Positions 19,270-31,414 of a DNA stretch of 64,000 bases are shown here, piece after piece. Source of the stretch: Mytilus trossulus (lineage: Eukaryota > Mollusca > Bivalvia > Mytilida > Mytilidae); contig NC_086381.1 in the NCBI RefSeq assembly GCF_036588685.1, positions 53,071,431-53,135,430 on the forward strand, in the 5' to 3' direction. A program made the translations under genes and the position numbers. Numbering within the stretch: position 1 is the first letter of the stretch; every line of letters begins with the position of its first letter. The notes under the pieces were generated by a model, which worked only from the letters and a program-made list of their open reading frames with translations, was not told where the DNA came from and searched no databases.

Positions 19270-20637
19270 AGCTCACCTGGCCCGATGGGCCAAGTGAGCT
19301 TTTCCCATCACCTTGCGTCCTGTGTCCGTCGTCGTTGTTAACTTTTACAAAAATCTTCTCCTCTGAAACTGCTGGACCAAATTTAACCATACTTGGCCAC
19401 AATCATCATTGGGGTATCTAGTTTAAAAATTGTGTCTGATAACCTGGTCAACCAACCAAGATGGCCGCCACGGCTAAAAATAGAGCATAGGGGTAAAATG
19501 CAATTTTTTGGCTTATAACTCAAAAACCAAAGCTTTAGTGAAAATCTGACACATGGAAAAATTGTTCATCAGGTCAAGATTTATCTGCCCTGAAATTTTC
19601 AGATGAATAGGACAACCTGTAGTTGGGTTGCTGCCCCTGAACTGGTAATTTTAAGGAAATTTTGCTGTTTTTGGTTATTATCTTGAATATTATTATAGAT
19701 AGAGATAAACTGTAAACAGCTATAATGTTCAGCAAAGTAAGATTTACAAATAAGTCAACATGACCGAAACGGTCAGTTGACCCCTTTAGGAGTTATTGAC
19801 CTTTATAGTCAATTTTTAACAATTTTTTTTTAAATCTTAGTAATCTTTTACAAAAATCTTCTCCTCTGATACTACGTTGCCAAATTAAACCAAACTTGGC
19901 TACAATCATCATTTGGGTATCTAGTCTAAACAAGAGGCTCTCAAGAGCCTGAATCGCTCACCTTAATTTTTTTGGTTAAATCTCTCATCAATGATTATTT
20001 TGGCTTTTCAATTTATTTAAATGTTTCAAAGGAGAAGATTTTTAAAAGTAAGTCAACATGATGAACAAATTGTGAAAAAAGTCTTTAAAGGGCAATAACT
20101 CCTTAAGGGGTCAATTGACAATTTTGGTCAAATTGACTTATTTGTAGATCTTACTTTGCTAAACATTCTTGCTATTAACAATTTATCTGTATCTATAATA
20201 ATATTCAAGATAATAACCAATCAAACTGCAAAATTTTTTAAAACCATCAACTCGGGGGCATTATACCTAAAAAAACAGTTACTCAATTCGGCTGAAAATT
20301 TCAGGACAGGTAGACCTTGACCTAATGAATACTTTAACTTCTTGTCTTATTTTCTCTAAATGCTGGAGTTTTTGAGATATAAGCCGAAAACTGCATTTTA
20401 CCCTGTGTTCTATTTTTAGCAATGACGGCCATGTTTTTTGACAAAATAGAAAATAAAACACAAAGTTAATTTTATACACCCTACTAATCATTCAGTTGAA
20501 GTTTGGTTGAATTGGTTGAGTAGTTTTAGAGGAGAAGATTTTTTAAAGTTAACAAATATGATGAACAAATTGTGAAAAATTGTCATTAACAGACAATAAC
20601 CCCTTAAGGGGTCAATTGACAATTTTGGTCATATTAA
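19270..20637. repeat. Composite mollusc repeat, left part ('agctcacctggcccgatggg')
   Basis: 19270-19930 is one copy reading inward from AGCTCACCTGGCCC. At about 19931 ('caagaggctctcaagagcctg') a second copy begins in the opposite orientation. Both contain 'gatggccgccacggctaaaaatag'-type and 'gtcaattgacaattttggtca'-type blocks. The second copy is cut at 20636 by the DIRS-type insertion and resumes at 26166. Confidence 0.85.
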
Positions 20638-21076
20638 TAGTTACTTATATGTAATTTAAGTATTGTTTATACAAACAGAAAAAGTTATTTCAGTTTTCAA
20701 GTAATTAATTTTATGATAAAGATGCTGACATTATGGATGCAATTAATTAACATACACAGACCACTTGTTAACATTTGACACTTTGAAGTTACAACTGGAA
20801 TCTCACTAGGAGGCACACTAATCTTGTCTTAATCAGATACATGTCACAAACAATCACTGTGGGAGAGGAAGCAGAATATGATACCAGATCTCTTTAATAC
20901 TGATTACACAATAAATAGTATATTATTTGAGGGTCAGTAGGTCAGTCTCCTCCCCTGGATGTTAGATGTACCCAATCTGTGTGTAAAGCCTATTGCATGG
21001 TCTTTGTATAATCAGTTTCTTGGTTCATAGCAGCCTGACTAGTTGATGGAGTTTTACAGTGCTATTATTCAATTTA
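20638..21076 (+). repeat. Split direct repeat A1, non-autonomous element
   Basis: 439 bp, repeated at 24829-25267 (offset 4191). Starts TAGTTACTTATATG after the shared AA. Confidence 0.93.
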
Positions 21077-24030
21077 TTCACTGGACTTCATTTGTTTTTT
21101 AACTTTTACCATTATTATGTCACAATGTGGCTGCATTATTTTTCAACCGCTACCATACTGATTTTAGATATCTACTTCTTGCGATATGAACTATCTTGTT
21201 TATTTCACCTTTGGATCTTATTTACTTATACACAGCTGAGTTTATATTGTTTGCAAACTTGTGTAGTTTTTCATGTGAAGTTTATAACCATGTTACTGTG
21301 CTAGAGAGTATTATGTGATCGAGCAGGATCTATATATCATCAGATCCTTATATATTTGTGACCATACAGAGATTTCCATGAGTGTTATATATTGAAGTGG
21401 CTTTACATTCTACACAACTGTTCTAGGCAAGTATATTTGTTTGAACTTTTATTTCTTATATACAGATGTATGGTGCTTGGAGTTTCTTTGCATTATTATT
21501 ATCTGAAGGCATTTAGAGACGAGCTTGAACAAATATTCACTTTTGTAATTTAAATATTATTCAGAAACAGTACTTGGAATTTTAGTTATCCTGATCTTTT
21601 ATTTTTTTTCATTTTTTGGATTAGTATATAGTGATCAATGCTTTATTTTATCTTTATTTCTTTTTTTATATTATTTTTACTTGCTGTCTTCATATATACC
21701 CTGCCTTCATGCATTCTGCAATAATTATTTAGTAGTTTCATGATCTTAGATAGATAAGATATAAGATACTTTTAGTATATTTTATTCAGTTTTTGAATTA
21801 TTCTAAATAAGTCAAACTGTTTTTTTCTTGTTATACAGTTTACATTTATAGAATTATTACATACGTACAGCTTTTGATATTGCCTATTACTGACACCTTT
21901 CTTCATTTCTTATATTGCATATTTTAACACTGAGGAAATGGAGACATAGACACATCCTGTATGCACTTTGGTTTCATCAGAATTACAACAAAGGATTAGA
22001 CATTATCAACATGATCAAGTTCTTCTTTTTACTTTGGATGTGGCATTACAGCTTGACTTACTTGGCATGGATATATACTTCCACTCTTGTTTTAAACTTT
22101 ACATTTATTCAACTGTACCTCAGTCGTACCTACATATTATACAGAGCATGAACATTGCCAGTGTTCTTATCATATTCTACCAGCTTATGTGGTTTAAAGC
22201 ACATTCAGCACTAGTTCTCACTTTTATCAAGTTCAGAAGGTTTTCAAACAGGATTACATTACAGACATGGCAGATATTTAACTTTGAAATGAGACTTAAT
22301 GCATTTCAACATGGACATAAGTGTATATATCAGTTCCGTTATCTGTGTGGACATATTATTTCTCCAACCTTTCAATGAAATCATGTAGCACATTAGCTAT
22401 TGACTAGAAGGCAGTAGTACAGCCTCATCAGTGCCCGTGCAACATTCCAGAAGTATGTTACTGATTGTGAACCAAATTGTAAACCTACTCCGTAATTGTG
22501 ATGTATCATAAAGGACAAACTACAGCCTCGTCAGTGCCCAAGCAGTCTAGAAGTATATTATATCGAACCTTATTGTAAACCTACTCCATAACTTGGGATG
22601 TAGCTATTCCAGCAATTTGAATTCTTAAAATTGGACAACATACACTTTTTAAATAGACAACTTTACATCTAAAATATGTCAAAACCAAGGATCTTTACAG
22701 TTTTCCTATTTATTTAAGATATTATAGAGATTGTTTATATCGTCTTATTGATGTTAAAGATATTTATACTATGGGATATAGTGATATTTTCTGTAGAGTA
22801 TATTGTATTTTAAACTTTTACTCACATAATGATAAATTGCAGATGGAAGTATACATAGCTTTAATACTACATATACCCTAGAATCTAACAGAACTTTATA
22901 GCTGTGGAATTTGACACACCTCGTAAAAAATTATTAAATATATAACTGCATATAATAACATCGTATTCAATGATGAGAATTTTTTTTGCCAGAAAGTATT
23001 ATTTTATAATTGCCTTAACTGAACAGAGTGGCATTTTCTTCACAAATTTGTTTAGGAAAATTTATCATTTTTGAATTATGGATTTATAGTTCTCATGCCT
23101 GTATGGTAATGTACTAGCACAGGGATATCCCCAAGCATACCTTGCATACAAACATCTACAAATGAGATGCCATGTCTCACTGTTCGTGGAGAATCCTCGC
23201 TCCACATTCCCTAAACTAGCAGATTGTTATACAGGCAGTTTCTCCCCCACTCTGAATTGAAAACTGATTGCATTTCTTATAAGGTTCAAATCTTATCAAC
23301 CATCTGGTGCAGCTTTTGTATTTTAGAAACTGATACTGACACACTCTATCATTGAAGCATTCTCATCATTGATATACTGAATATAATTTTTTATAGCATT
23401 CTCGTCATTGATATACTGAATATATTTTTTATAGCATTCTCATCATTGAATATACTGAATATAATTTTTTATAGCATTCTCATCATTGAATATACTGAGT
23501 ATCGTTTTTATAGCACTCTAATCATTGAATATACTGAATATCATTTTTATAGCATTCTCATCATTGAATATACTGACTATGGTAGTATAATCATGTTTGA
23601 ATCTTTAAACATATAAAATTTTGAATTAATCTTGTTTGGATACTGGATTGCATTTTTGTATAGCATTTTTGTTTAAATTGGAATACTGAATATCATTTTT
23701 TATAACATTTTCAAATTTGGGATACTGAATTCTATGTTAATAGCATCACTTAATGTTTTGAATACTGGATACCTTTGTTTATAAAATTCTCATGTTTATT
23801 TCCTAACAAGTATGCAGTTTTGTTAAGAAATTTTCATCATTAACTTTTAATCTTTAAATACTAAATATCATTAGTAATACATGTACATGTAGTAACATTA
23901 TTATGAATCAGTATGTAACATATATTTTCATTATTTTTTTGTTTATTTTTCTCATGACTTTATTGAAGGTGAATAATCCAAACTCCTAAATCCTTGGGGG
24001 CACTCATATGTTTCCATCTGAGTTTTTGGA
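21077..24030 (+). other. Internal region of the non-autonomous element, no intact gene
   Basis: Longest frames are under 140 codons and show no DIRS motifs. Sub-repeats: 22425-22610 holds two diverged copies of a block with 'cagcct-tca-cagtgcc' and 'gtaaacctactcc'. 23345-23700 is a tandem array of an approximately 41-bp unit built on 'catcattgaatatactgaatat...tttttatagcattct'. 23105-23290 is a degenerate copy of part of the B repeat. 23951-24030 matches the pre-B1 block of the autonomous element. Confidence 0.7.
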
Positions 24031-24828
24031 CCTTAATGGAATTTTATCACTGGTCATTTCTAAAATTTCATTCATCCCCAAGCATTTCGGGGACAAATTT
24101 TATCAAATTTATTCCAGTGCCAGTTTGATAGACCCCTGCTACTTCACGAGTACATGGGCTATCCCCCAGGCAGACCCTTGCACTACCTGGCTGCCGATGA
24201 GACGCCTAGTCTCATCACCTAAGTGGAGAACCCTCGCTTCACATTCCCCGGCTGGCGCATTGTCGGGCAGGCAGGTTCTTCCTTACACTGAAGGTTGCAA
24301 GCTGACTTGCTCAGGCAGGAACTCAAAATTGCGTTTGTATGCTGAGTGTTTCTCAAGGGCCAAAATTAAATGATTTTTTAATAAATATTATTATTCTAAC
24401 TGTCTTTCTGCTTTAAGCCAGTATGATTTGCTGAGACTATGTTTTGGTTTACACACAGAAACCCCTTATATTTGCCTTGGTTGTAGTTTGTTTTGGAGCA
24501 GTTATTTGGTCTTTTTGCTCATTTTAATGTGGGCTAGCTATCATATTGCAATGCTGACTTTATTGAGATTTGCTATATCAGGATCCCTCAACAGTTACAC
24601 AAACAAAGATTACACAAACAAAAGATTACACAACCTCCTACTGAAACTACAGAAATAATATTTCCATATGAGACTACAAGAAATAATATTTCCATATGAG
24701 ACCACAAGAAATATATAATAAGAGTCTACAAGAAAATACAATAGAACACTACAAGAAAATACAATACAAGACCACAAGAAAATACAATTGAGATAGCAGG
24801 ATACAAACACCTTTGAAGTTTGTATAAA
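24031..24828 (+). repeat. Split direct repeat B1, non-autonomous element
   Basis: 798 bp, repeated at 25368-26165. Begins near ATTTTATCACTGGTCATTTC, homologous to the start of B in the autonomous element. Its last 230 bases hold short repeats of 'actacaagaaa' (24640-24790). The frames of 121 and 76 codons recur in B2 only because the DNA is duplicated. Confidence 0.94.
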
Positions 24829-25267
24829 TAGTTACTTATATGTAATTTAAGTATTGTTTATACAAACAGAAAAAGTTATTTCAGTTTTCAAGTAATTAAT
24901 TTTATGATAAAGATGCTGACATTATGGATGCAATTAATTAACATACACAGACCACTTGTTAACATTTGACACTTTGAAGTTACAACTGGAATCTCACTAG
25001 GAGGCACACTAATCTTGTCTTAATCAGATACATGTCACAAACAATCACTGTGGGAGAGGAAGCAGAATATGATACCAGATCTCTTTAATACTGATTACAC
25101 AATAAATAGTATATTATTTGAGGGTCAGTAGGTCAGTCTCCTCCCCTGGATGTTAGATGTACCCAATCTGTGTGTAAAGCCTATTGCATGGTCTTTGTAT
25201 AATCAGTTTCTTGGTTCATAGCAGCCTGACTAGTTGATGGAGTTTTACAGTGCTATTATTCAATTTA
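24829..25267 (+). repeat. Split direct repeat A2, non-autonomous element
   Basis: Second 439-bp A copy, directly joined to B1 at TATAAA|TAG. Confidence 0.93.
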
Positions 25268-25367
25268 CCTCCCACCTTCCCCTTCCTATAACACCTTCAA
25301 TATTGTTTCATGACTAGAGAAACAACTCAGCTTAAACTAGTGATATTTTTTTCTTTATTTCAGTTTT
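25268..25367 (+). repeat. A2-B2 spacer, non-autonomous element
   Basis: 100 bp with CCTCCCACC and then ACACCTTCAATATTG...CATGAC, the same motif order as the spacer at 1573-1497 (minus strand) of the autonomous element. Confidence 0.8.
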
Positions 25368-26165
25368 CCTTAATGGAATTTTATCACTGGTCATTTCTAA
25401 AATTTCATTCATCCCCAAGCATTTCGGGGACAAATTTTATCAAATTTATTCCAGTGCCAGTTTGATAGACCCCTGCTACTTCACGAGTACATGGGCTATC
25501 CCCCAGGCAGACCCTTGCACTACCTGGCTGCCGATGAGACGCCTAGTCTCATCACCTAAGTGGAGAACCCTCGCTTCACATTCCCCGGCTGGCGCATTGT
25601 CGGGCAGGCAGGTTCTTCCTTACACTGAAGGTTGCAAGCTGACTTGCTCAGACAGGAACTCAAAATTGCGTTTGTATGCTGAGTGTTTCTCAAGGGCCAA
25701 AATTAAATGATTTTTTAATAAATATTATTATTCTAACTGTCTTTCTGCTTTAAGCCAGTATGATTTGCTGAGACTATGTTTTGGTTTACACACAGAAACC
25801 CCTTATATTTGCCTTGGTTGTAGTTTGTTTTGGAGCAGTTATTTGGTCTTTTTGCTCATTTTAATGTGGGCTAGCTATCATATTGCAATGCTGACTTTAT
25901 TGAGATTTGCTATATCAGGATCCCTCAACAGTTACACAAACAAAGATTACACAAACAAAAGATTACACAACCTCCTACTGAAACTACAGAAATAATATTT
26001 CCATATGAGACTACAAGAAATAATATTTCCATATGAGACCACAAGAAATATATAATAAGAGTCTACAAGAAAATACAATAGAACACTACAAGAAAATACA
26101 ATACAAGACCACAAGAAAATACAATTGAGATAGCAGGATACAAACACCTTTGAAGTTTGTATAAA
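25368..26165 (+). repeat. Split direct repeat B2, non-autonomous element
   Basis: 798-bp copy of 24031-24828. It ends GTTTGTATAAA and is followed by resumed host repeat CTGATTTGTAGATC. Confidence 0.94.
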
Positions 26166-26652
26166 CTGATTTGTAGATCTTACTTTGCTGATCATTTTAG
26201 CTGTTTACAGTTTATCTTTATCTATAATAATATTCAAGATAATGACAAAAAACTGCAAAATTTCCTTAAAATTACCAATTAAGTGGCAGCAACCCAACAA
26301 TTGGTTGTTTGATTCATCTGAAAATTTCAGGGCTGATAGATTTTGACCTTATGAACATTTTTACCCTGTCAGATTTGCTCTAAATGCTTTCGTTTTTTAG
26401 ATATAAGCTGCATTTTACCCCCATGTTCTATTTTTAGCCATGGCGACCATGTTTGTTGATAGATCAAAACTTTGGATACAATTTATAAACTAGATACCCT
26501 AAGGAACATTCAGTTAAAGTTTTGAAGTATTTTGCCTAGTAGTTTCAGAGGAGAAGATTCTTGAAATAGTCTACGACGACAGACAACAACGCAGACGACG
26601 ACGGACGCCAAGTGATGGCATAAGCTCACTTGGCCCTTGGACCAGGTGAGCT
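26166..26652. repeat. Composite mollusc repeat, right part
   Basis: Continuation of the repeat copy interrupted at 20636. Ends in 'acgacggacgccaagtgatgg' and then AAGCTCACTTGGCCC...GGTGAGCT, the inverted counterpart of the head at 19270. Confidence 0.85.
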
Positions 26653-27352
26653 GAAAATTAAATTTTTATACTTTGAGGACTGAGTGAATAATGGTGAGTG
26701 TGTGAGTTGGTATGTTTTATTTTGTTATATTTTATTTTATTATGTTTAGGGACAGTTAACTTTCTGGTATTAAGACCCGTCACGGCCTGGCTGGGGAATG
26801 GGATAGGCAAGTGATCACATTAATCTGTACCGATGGAGGCTCCAAATGCTTCCTTTATACGCCATAACTTATGGTGGTGATCCTTATAAAGGATGCTTAT
26901 AGGGAGACAAGAAGAAGGTATACTAGTAATGTAAATGTTGAAATTAAATTGCATTATTAAAACTTGTTATATATGCAATGAACCAAGACTAACAGATCAG
27001 GGCAAAATAAAAACACCATGGAAATGCTAATGTTTATAAAACTGTATACCCAACACCATTGACTTATCAATTGGTTCCTTGTTTAACTGTGAAAGTTTCA
27101 AAGTCCATGAATCATGATAAGTGGGTGGGACCAAATAATCTCTATGAAAATGAGACTTTCAAATGACTTATAATACAACTGCATACCAAATATCAGATAA
27201 TAGTCACTCATCTTAAAACTGATCTAATCACACATCACAATGTAAATAATACAAACCATTCAGTCAATAAACAATGACTGAGGCTGGAATAAACCATGAC
27301 TAAGGCTGGAGCTGAACAATCTCCATGGAACAGAGATTTGTCAATCATTATA
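26653..27352. other. AT-rich DNA, nothing recognised
   Basis: No gene or clear repeat. Confidence 0.5.
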
Positions 27353-27529
27353 CAGTGAAAACTGATTAAACCGAACCCTGAATAAACCGGAAACCCGTCT
27401 AATCCAAACTTGTTCTGAAGACCAATCATACCACATTTTATGTATTGTGAACCTGATAAAACCGAGTACCTGCCAAAACCCAACAAAATATCAAGTCCTG
27501 AAGGGGTTTGGTTTTGTCAGGTTTTACTG
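27353..27529. mobile_element. Tigger/pogo-like MITE, 177 bp
   Basis: Ends CAGTGAAAACTGATTAAACC and TTTTGTCAGGTTTTACTG are inverted. TA duplications at 27351-27352 and 27530-27531. The interior has repeated 'aaaccga/aaccgg' words. CAGTnAAAnC ends with TA are typical of this group. Confidence 0.8.
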
Positions 27530-27625
27530 TACATCTGTATACCAAATATTATTGACCTACCACTTATAGTTCCCTTTTAATTGACTTAATGACAAACTTA
27601 GGAACCTACCATTTGATTTTTATGG

Positions 27626-27860
27626 GGGGGGGGGGGGGGGGGGGTGTGCTAGGATGAAATTGGAAAAAAATAGGCAGGACAGGAGTTTTGAGTAAAAAAA
27701 AAAGGCAGGATGAGCATCTTGGTAAAAAAAAAAAGGCAGGATGACAATTTGGGTAAAAAAAGTCAGGATAAACTTAAGTAAAAAGAAAGGCAGGACCAAA
27801 TAGAGTAAAAAATAAAAAGGCAGGACAGAGATTACAACTTTTAAAAAAAGCAGGACAAAA
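27626..27860. repeat. Poly-G run followed by decaying 'aaaaaggcaggac' repeats
   Basis: About 18 consecutive G, then seven or so irregular repeats of an A-run plus 'ggcagga(c/t)'. A structurally similar G-run plus repeat lies at 51870-52160. Confidence 0.75.
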
Positions 27861-28405
27861 TTTTTCCTCCAAAATAACTGACAGCGCTGAGGATTCTTTT
27901 AAGTTTCTTGATACCAGTCCCATGACCAGCTGTTTTAGAATTTCGAAAATCAATTCTGTTTTAATATACATGTCTCAAATTTTAATATCCTAAGGTCTTA
28001 AAAGGAATATTTTTTTTTGTTCAATATTAAACTTGGTGCTTTCCATTACTTAAAATACCAAACTTGAAATAAATTTATATAATTCCATAAAATATATGAA
28101 TCCTCAGTTTGTCACATACAAATATAACAAGGAATACAGTGGTAAATACTAAAATAAAAAATGCATAAAAATACATGGATCAAATTCATTTATGAGGTGT
28201 TCTAAATTTATCTAGTGGGTTATTTAAATAAACTTATATCATGATCTGTGCAAAAATTATTAGATCACCAAGGAAATAGTTAACTGCATTTTATACAACA
28301 TTAACAACCCCTAGCTCTTATATAAAGTTTCTTTATAATTCCTCCCAATTTCTAATCAAAGTCAATTCTTTATATCAAAGTAGTATAGTTATTTAACAAT
28401 ATAAA
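27861..28405. other. AT-rich DNA, nothing recognised
   Basis: Several short A/T runs only. Confidence 0.5.
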
Positions 28406-28570
28406 AAAGAAGATGTGGTATGATTGCCAATGAGACAACTGTCCACAAGAGACCAAAATGACACAGACATTAACAATTATAGGTCACCTGAAGCATGACT
28501 AGAGCGGCCCCCCTTAGGTCAGTCAGTGCCCCCCCCCCCCCCCCCCTTATGAAAAGTTCTGGATCCCCCA
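28406..28570. repeat. Mussel repeat fragment and C-rich 'ggatccccc' repeat
   Basis: 28406-28490 is the 'gccaatgagacaactgtcc' repeat. 28495-28570 ('gcatgactagagcggcccccc', a run of C, 'gaaaagttctggatccccca') is a family also seen at 33900-33955 and, in related forms, at 33470-33560, 44205-44360 and 48585-48735. Confidence 0.7.
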
Positions 28571-29167
28571 CTGATAGTAAGCAAGTATATATCATCTGTT
28601 TGCTCATCCGTCTACAACGTGTACTCTGGCTGTCTCCACAAATAAAAATTTACAGCCAAAATAATACTAAAAGTTATGTTAAAAAGTTGTTTATCACCAA
28701 AAAAACAACCAATCCAATTTAAACAAGATGTTCCTCAAATAATACCTTTTGTAAAATTATTCTTTTAAAATAACACCTTGGTTACAAACCAAAATCAGCT
28801 AAAATGACAAAAAATGCAAAAAATATATTTCTAACTTATTAACTTCATAAAGTCCTCTGCATTAGCGCACCCTTGTCACATATCTTAAAGATATTAAAAT
28901 TAACATGAAAAAAAAGGTTGAAAGGGGATACATGAAGTGCAGACCATACACCTTATCCCTATTTGTCCTCCATTACTGGATATCACACAGGTTCCCGTAA
29001 AATTTTGACGTCTAAGTGTACACTAGAGAGGCATTTGCTATGGTAAGGTATTTGAAACTTTTTACCAAAAAAAACCCAAATCAGTAAAAATTTTGCTATG
29101 AAATTTAGTGAGAAAATTTACATCGGCAGATTTGATTGCATCAACTACATGTACAAAGTAACTTATA
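28571..29167. other. AT-rich DNA, nothing recognised
   Basis: No gene or clear repeat. Confidence 0.5.
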
Positions 29168-29757
29168 AAAGGAGTAGGTCCGGTAAGGACTCATTTTGGT
29201 ATAAAATTTCAGTTTCATCTGACGAGAGATTTTGACCACATTTTAAACACTTAAGTGTCTATTTCACTTGATTCAATAAATTTATGTGAAAGATTTTAAC
29301 TGATTTAGTCATTAAAAACGATCCGATTCAAGCTCAAATATGAAAAATCTCTCAAATATGCCAAAAAACGACACTTTTCAGATGCTTTTTTTTTTTGTCA
29401 AAAACGAAAGTGGCCGCATCCGTGTTCATCCACAACCTTTATATATGTTATGTATTATCATGAAATACAACTTACATTTCAATATCAAGGATGAACAGGA
29501 TCGCGGCCACTTTGGTTTTACATGGAAACCGTCTAAAATTTAACTAAAATGATAGAATTTTGAAGATTTCCGTAATTTAGCATGACTTGATAGTGCTACA
29601 ACCCGATATTTGTGCATTGTATTGTTAAAAAAACTGCCCATATTTGTGTAGCAGTACCATTTAACTGTCCAATAAATAACTAAAAGTTTACATTTTAACA
29701 ATTTTGTAAAACTTATTTTTTGGGGCCAAAAAGGGGTCTTACCGGACCTACTCCTTT
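29168..29757 (-). mobile_element. 590-bp inverted-repeat element, 'AAAGGAGTAGGTCC' family, copy 2
   Basis: AAAGGAGTAGGTCCGGTAAG at the left and CTTACCGGACCTACTCCTTT at the right are perfect inverted ends. Orientation is opposite to the copy at 11578-12147, judged by the GGGGCCAAAAAGGGG block lying at the right. Confidence 0.87.
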
Positions 29758-29844
29758 GAAAGTATCTCAAATCTTAAATAACAAAAATATGGCATAACTA
29801 TATACATTACAATTTACAAAAAAAATACATTTCAATAATTGAAC

Positions 29845-30149
29845 ATTTTTTTTCTTTTCTTTTCTTTCTTTTCTTTTTTTTTTCTTTTTTAGATTCTCCA
29901 TTCTTAAACTGCTGGAAGTGTTTTGACTAGATATGAGTATAAATGGAAAATAGAAAGAATTTTTGTAATGCCAAATACATAAGTAAACCATCTACTTCCA
30001 ATCTTGTTGAAAATGGAGAATCTTTACAATTTTTTTTTTTTTTGTAAAAAAATTATAAATATTTTTTCGAGCATACCCAAAAATAGTCTGAATTACATTC
30101 TTTACTGTTGCAGTTATATAACACTACCATCTTATGCAGCCACAGTTAT
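29845..30149 (-). other. Exon-like block d, copy 1 (duplicated at 35967-36253)
   Basis: Minus strand begins after TTTTTCAG with ATAACTGTGGCTGCATAA. The following ~300 bases, including the pyrimidine run at 29848-29894, align by eye with the second copy. Probably a last exon or 3' untranslated region. Coding is doubtful. Confidence 0.45.
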
Positions 30150-30618
30150 CTGAAAAAGAAATATATATTACTCATAAACATTAAAATAATATTTAATGCA
30201 AAACAATTATAATGAGTATAGAACATTTCTTTTTCTTTTGTTATAAAGTGATTTGTTGACATAAATTTTATCATTGTAACATTGTTTTAAAGTATATCAG
30301 GCTATTAACATACTTGATTGAATAAACATTTTGAACTACACAATATAGGTTTTGCTCATTGTTGAAAGCATAGGGTGAAATTTAGTTGCATCCACATCAT
30401 TTGGTATCTGGTCAATAGATGTCTCATTGGCATACATACCACACTTATATGTTTTCATATATGGGGACAACTGAAGATAACAAAAAAACTGAAATCCCAA
30501 GATTACACATTATACATTTGACATTAATATGCAAGATTTACATCTTTGCCCGACAAAAATATTGGGCTTTATATTGCTCTTGGATGAAAAGTGCATAAAT
30601 CTATGTATTGATCCTTAC

Positions 30619-30682
30619 CATAAAAGTCCGCTCCAATGCCCACTCCCAGCTTCAATCCTTACAGACAAGCTGTGATGCTAAC
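30619..30682 (-). other. Exon-like block c, copy 1
   Basis: 64 bp between CAG| and |GTAAGG on the minus strand, almost identical to 37062-37125. In phase 0 it reads VSITACL and stops. Confidence 0.5.
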
Positions 30683-31189
30683 CTGAAAAATAAAATAATT
30701 CATTCAAAACTTTTTAAAAGGTTCTTTGTTGGTAATATGTATGTATATTGAAAAGATTGAATGATTGGTTGTTGGTTGCTTAAGGTCCGGTGGCAAATCA
30801 TTAAATAGAAATGGTCATAAATGTTAAATATATATATGTCATGAACACATGGATGACAGCAGGCCAACAAGCCAACACGATTTTATGTAAACAATTCAGA
30901 TCCTAAACTTTACTCTTTTTTGGTTACTGTTATAGTAATAAGAACAGATTCCTGTAAAACATCTTTTAAGTGTTCAAATCTTGTTTTCCCATTAAACATT
31001 TATAATATTTTAGAGTTTTCCAACACAGGACTAGGGTTTTTTGTGTGCCTGTCCCAAGTTAGGAGCCTGTAATTCAGTGGTTGTTGTTTGTTTATGTGTT
31101 ACATAAATGTTTTTCTTTCATTTTTTTTTTAAATAAATAAGGTTGTTAGTTTTCTCTTTTGAATTGTTTTACATTGTCTTATCAGGGCC

Positions 31190-31325
31190 TTTTATAGGTG
31201 ATTATGCGGTATGGGCTAGCTCATTGTTGAAGAACGCCAGGTGACCTATAGTTGTTAATGTCTGTCATTTTGGTCTCTTTTGGACAGTTGTCTCATTGGC
31301 AATCATAACACATCTTCTTTTTTAT
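31190..31325 (-). repeat. Mussel 'gccaatgagacaactgtcc' repeat, reverse copy
   Basis: Reads 'gacctatagttgttaatgtc' then 'ggacagttgtctcattggca'. Found within the interval between exon-like blocks b and c. Confidence 0.75.
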
Positions 31326-31347
31326 ATACTAACATACTGGTACATAC

Positions 31348-31414
31348 CTTTGTATTAGCTGTATTAGACCACCAAGTCTTATTCCCACACCTTGAAAACG
31401 TATCACAGAAGAAC
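31348..31414 (-). other. Exon-like block b, copy 1
   Basis: 67 bp between AG| and |GTATGT on the minus strand, matching 38276-38342. One frame reads FFCDTFSRCGNKTWWSNTAN and then TK. The other copy has MCSL in place of TFSR. The function is not recognised. Confidence 0.45.

Larger units (their letters stand above)
20638..26165 (+). mobile_element. Non-autonomous Ngaro/PAT-like DIRS-type element inserted in a mollusc repeat
   Basis: 5528 bp with the same architecture as the element at 479-7836 but on the plus strand and without gag, RT or recombinase genes: A1 (20638-21076), internal 3-kb region, B1 (24031-24828), A2 (24829-25267), spacer (25268-25367), B2 (25368-26165). The B copies are 798 bp each and I see one difference (base G/A in 'ctcagGcagg'). 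The A copies look identical, so the insertion is recent. It shares with the autonomous element the junction TTTGTATAAATAG, the first ~90 bases of B including its CCCC/GGGG hairpin, the A2-B2 spacer motifs and the block before B1. It probably moves with enzymes supplied in trans. Confidence 0.87.

Noticed and set aside
21968-22378. 136-codon frame inside the non-autonomous element
   Set aside because: Longest frame there, but composition is that of AT-rich DNA, it overlaps a 78-codon frame in another phase, and no gag, RT or recombinase motif is present.
24008-24373. 121-codon frame, with an 82-codon version at 25462-25710 and 76-codon frames at 24428 and 25765
   Set aside because: They recur only because the B repeat of the non-autonomous element is duplicated. 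No protein family features, and the start differs between copies.
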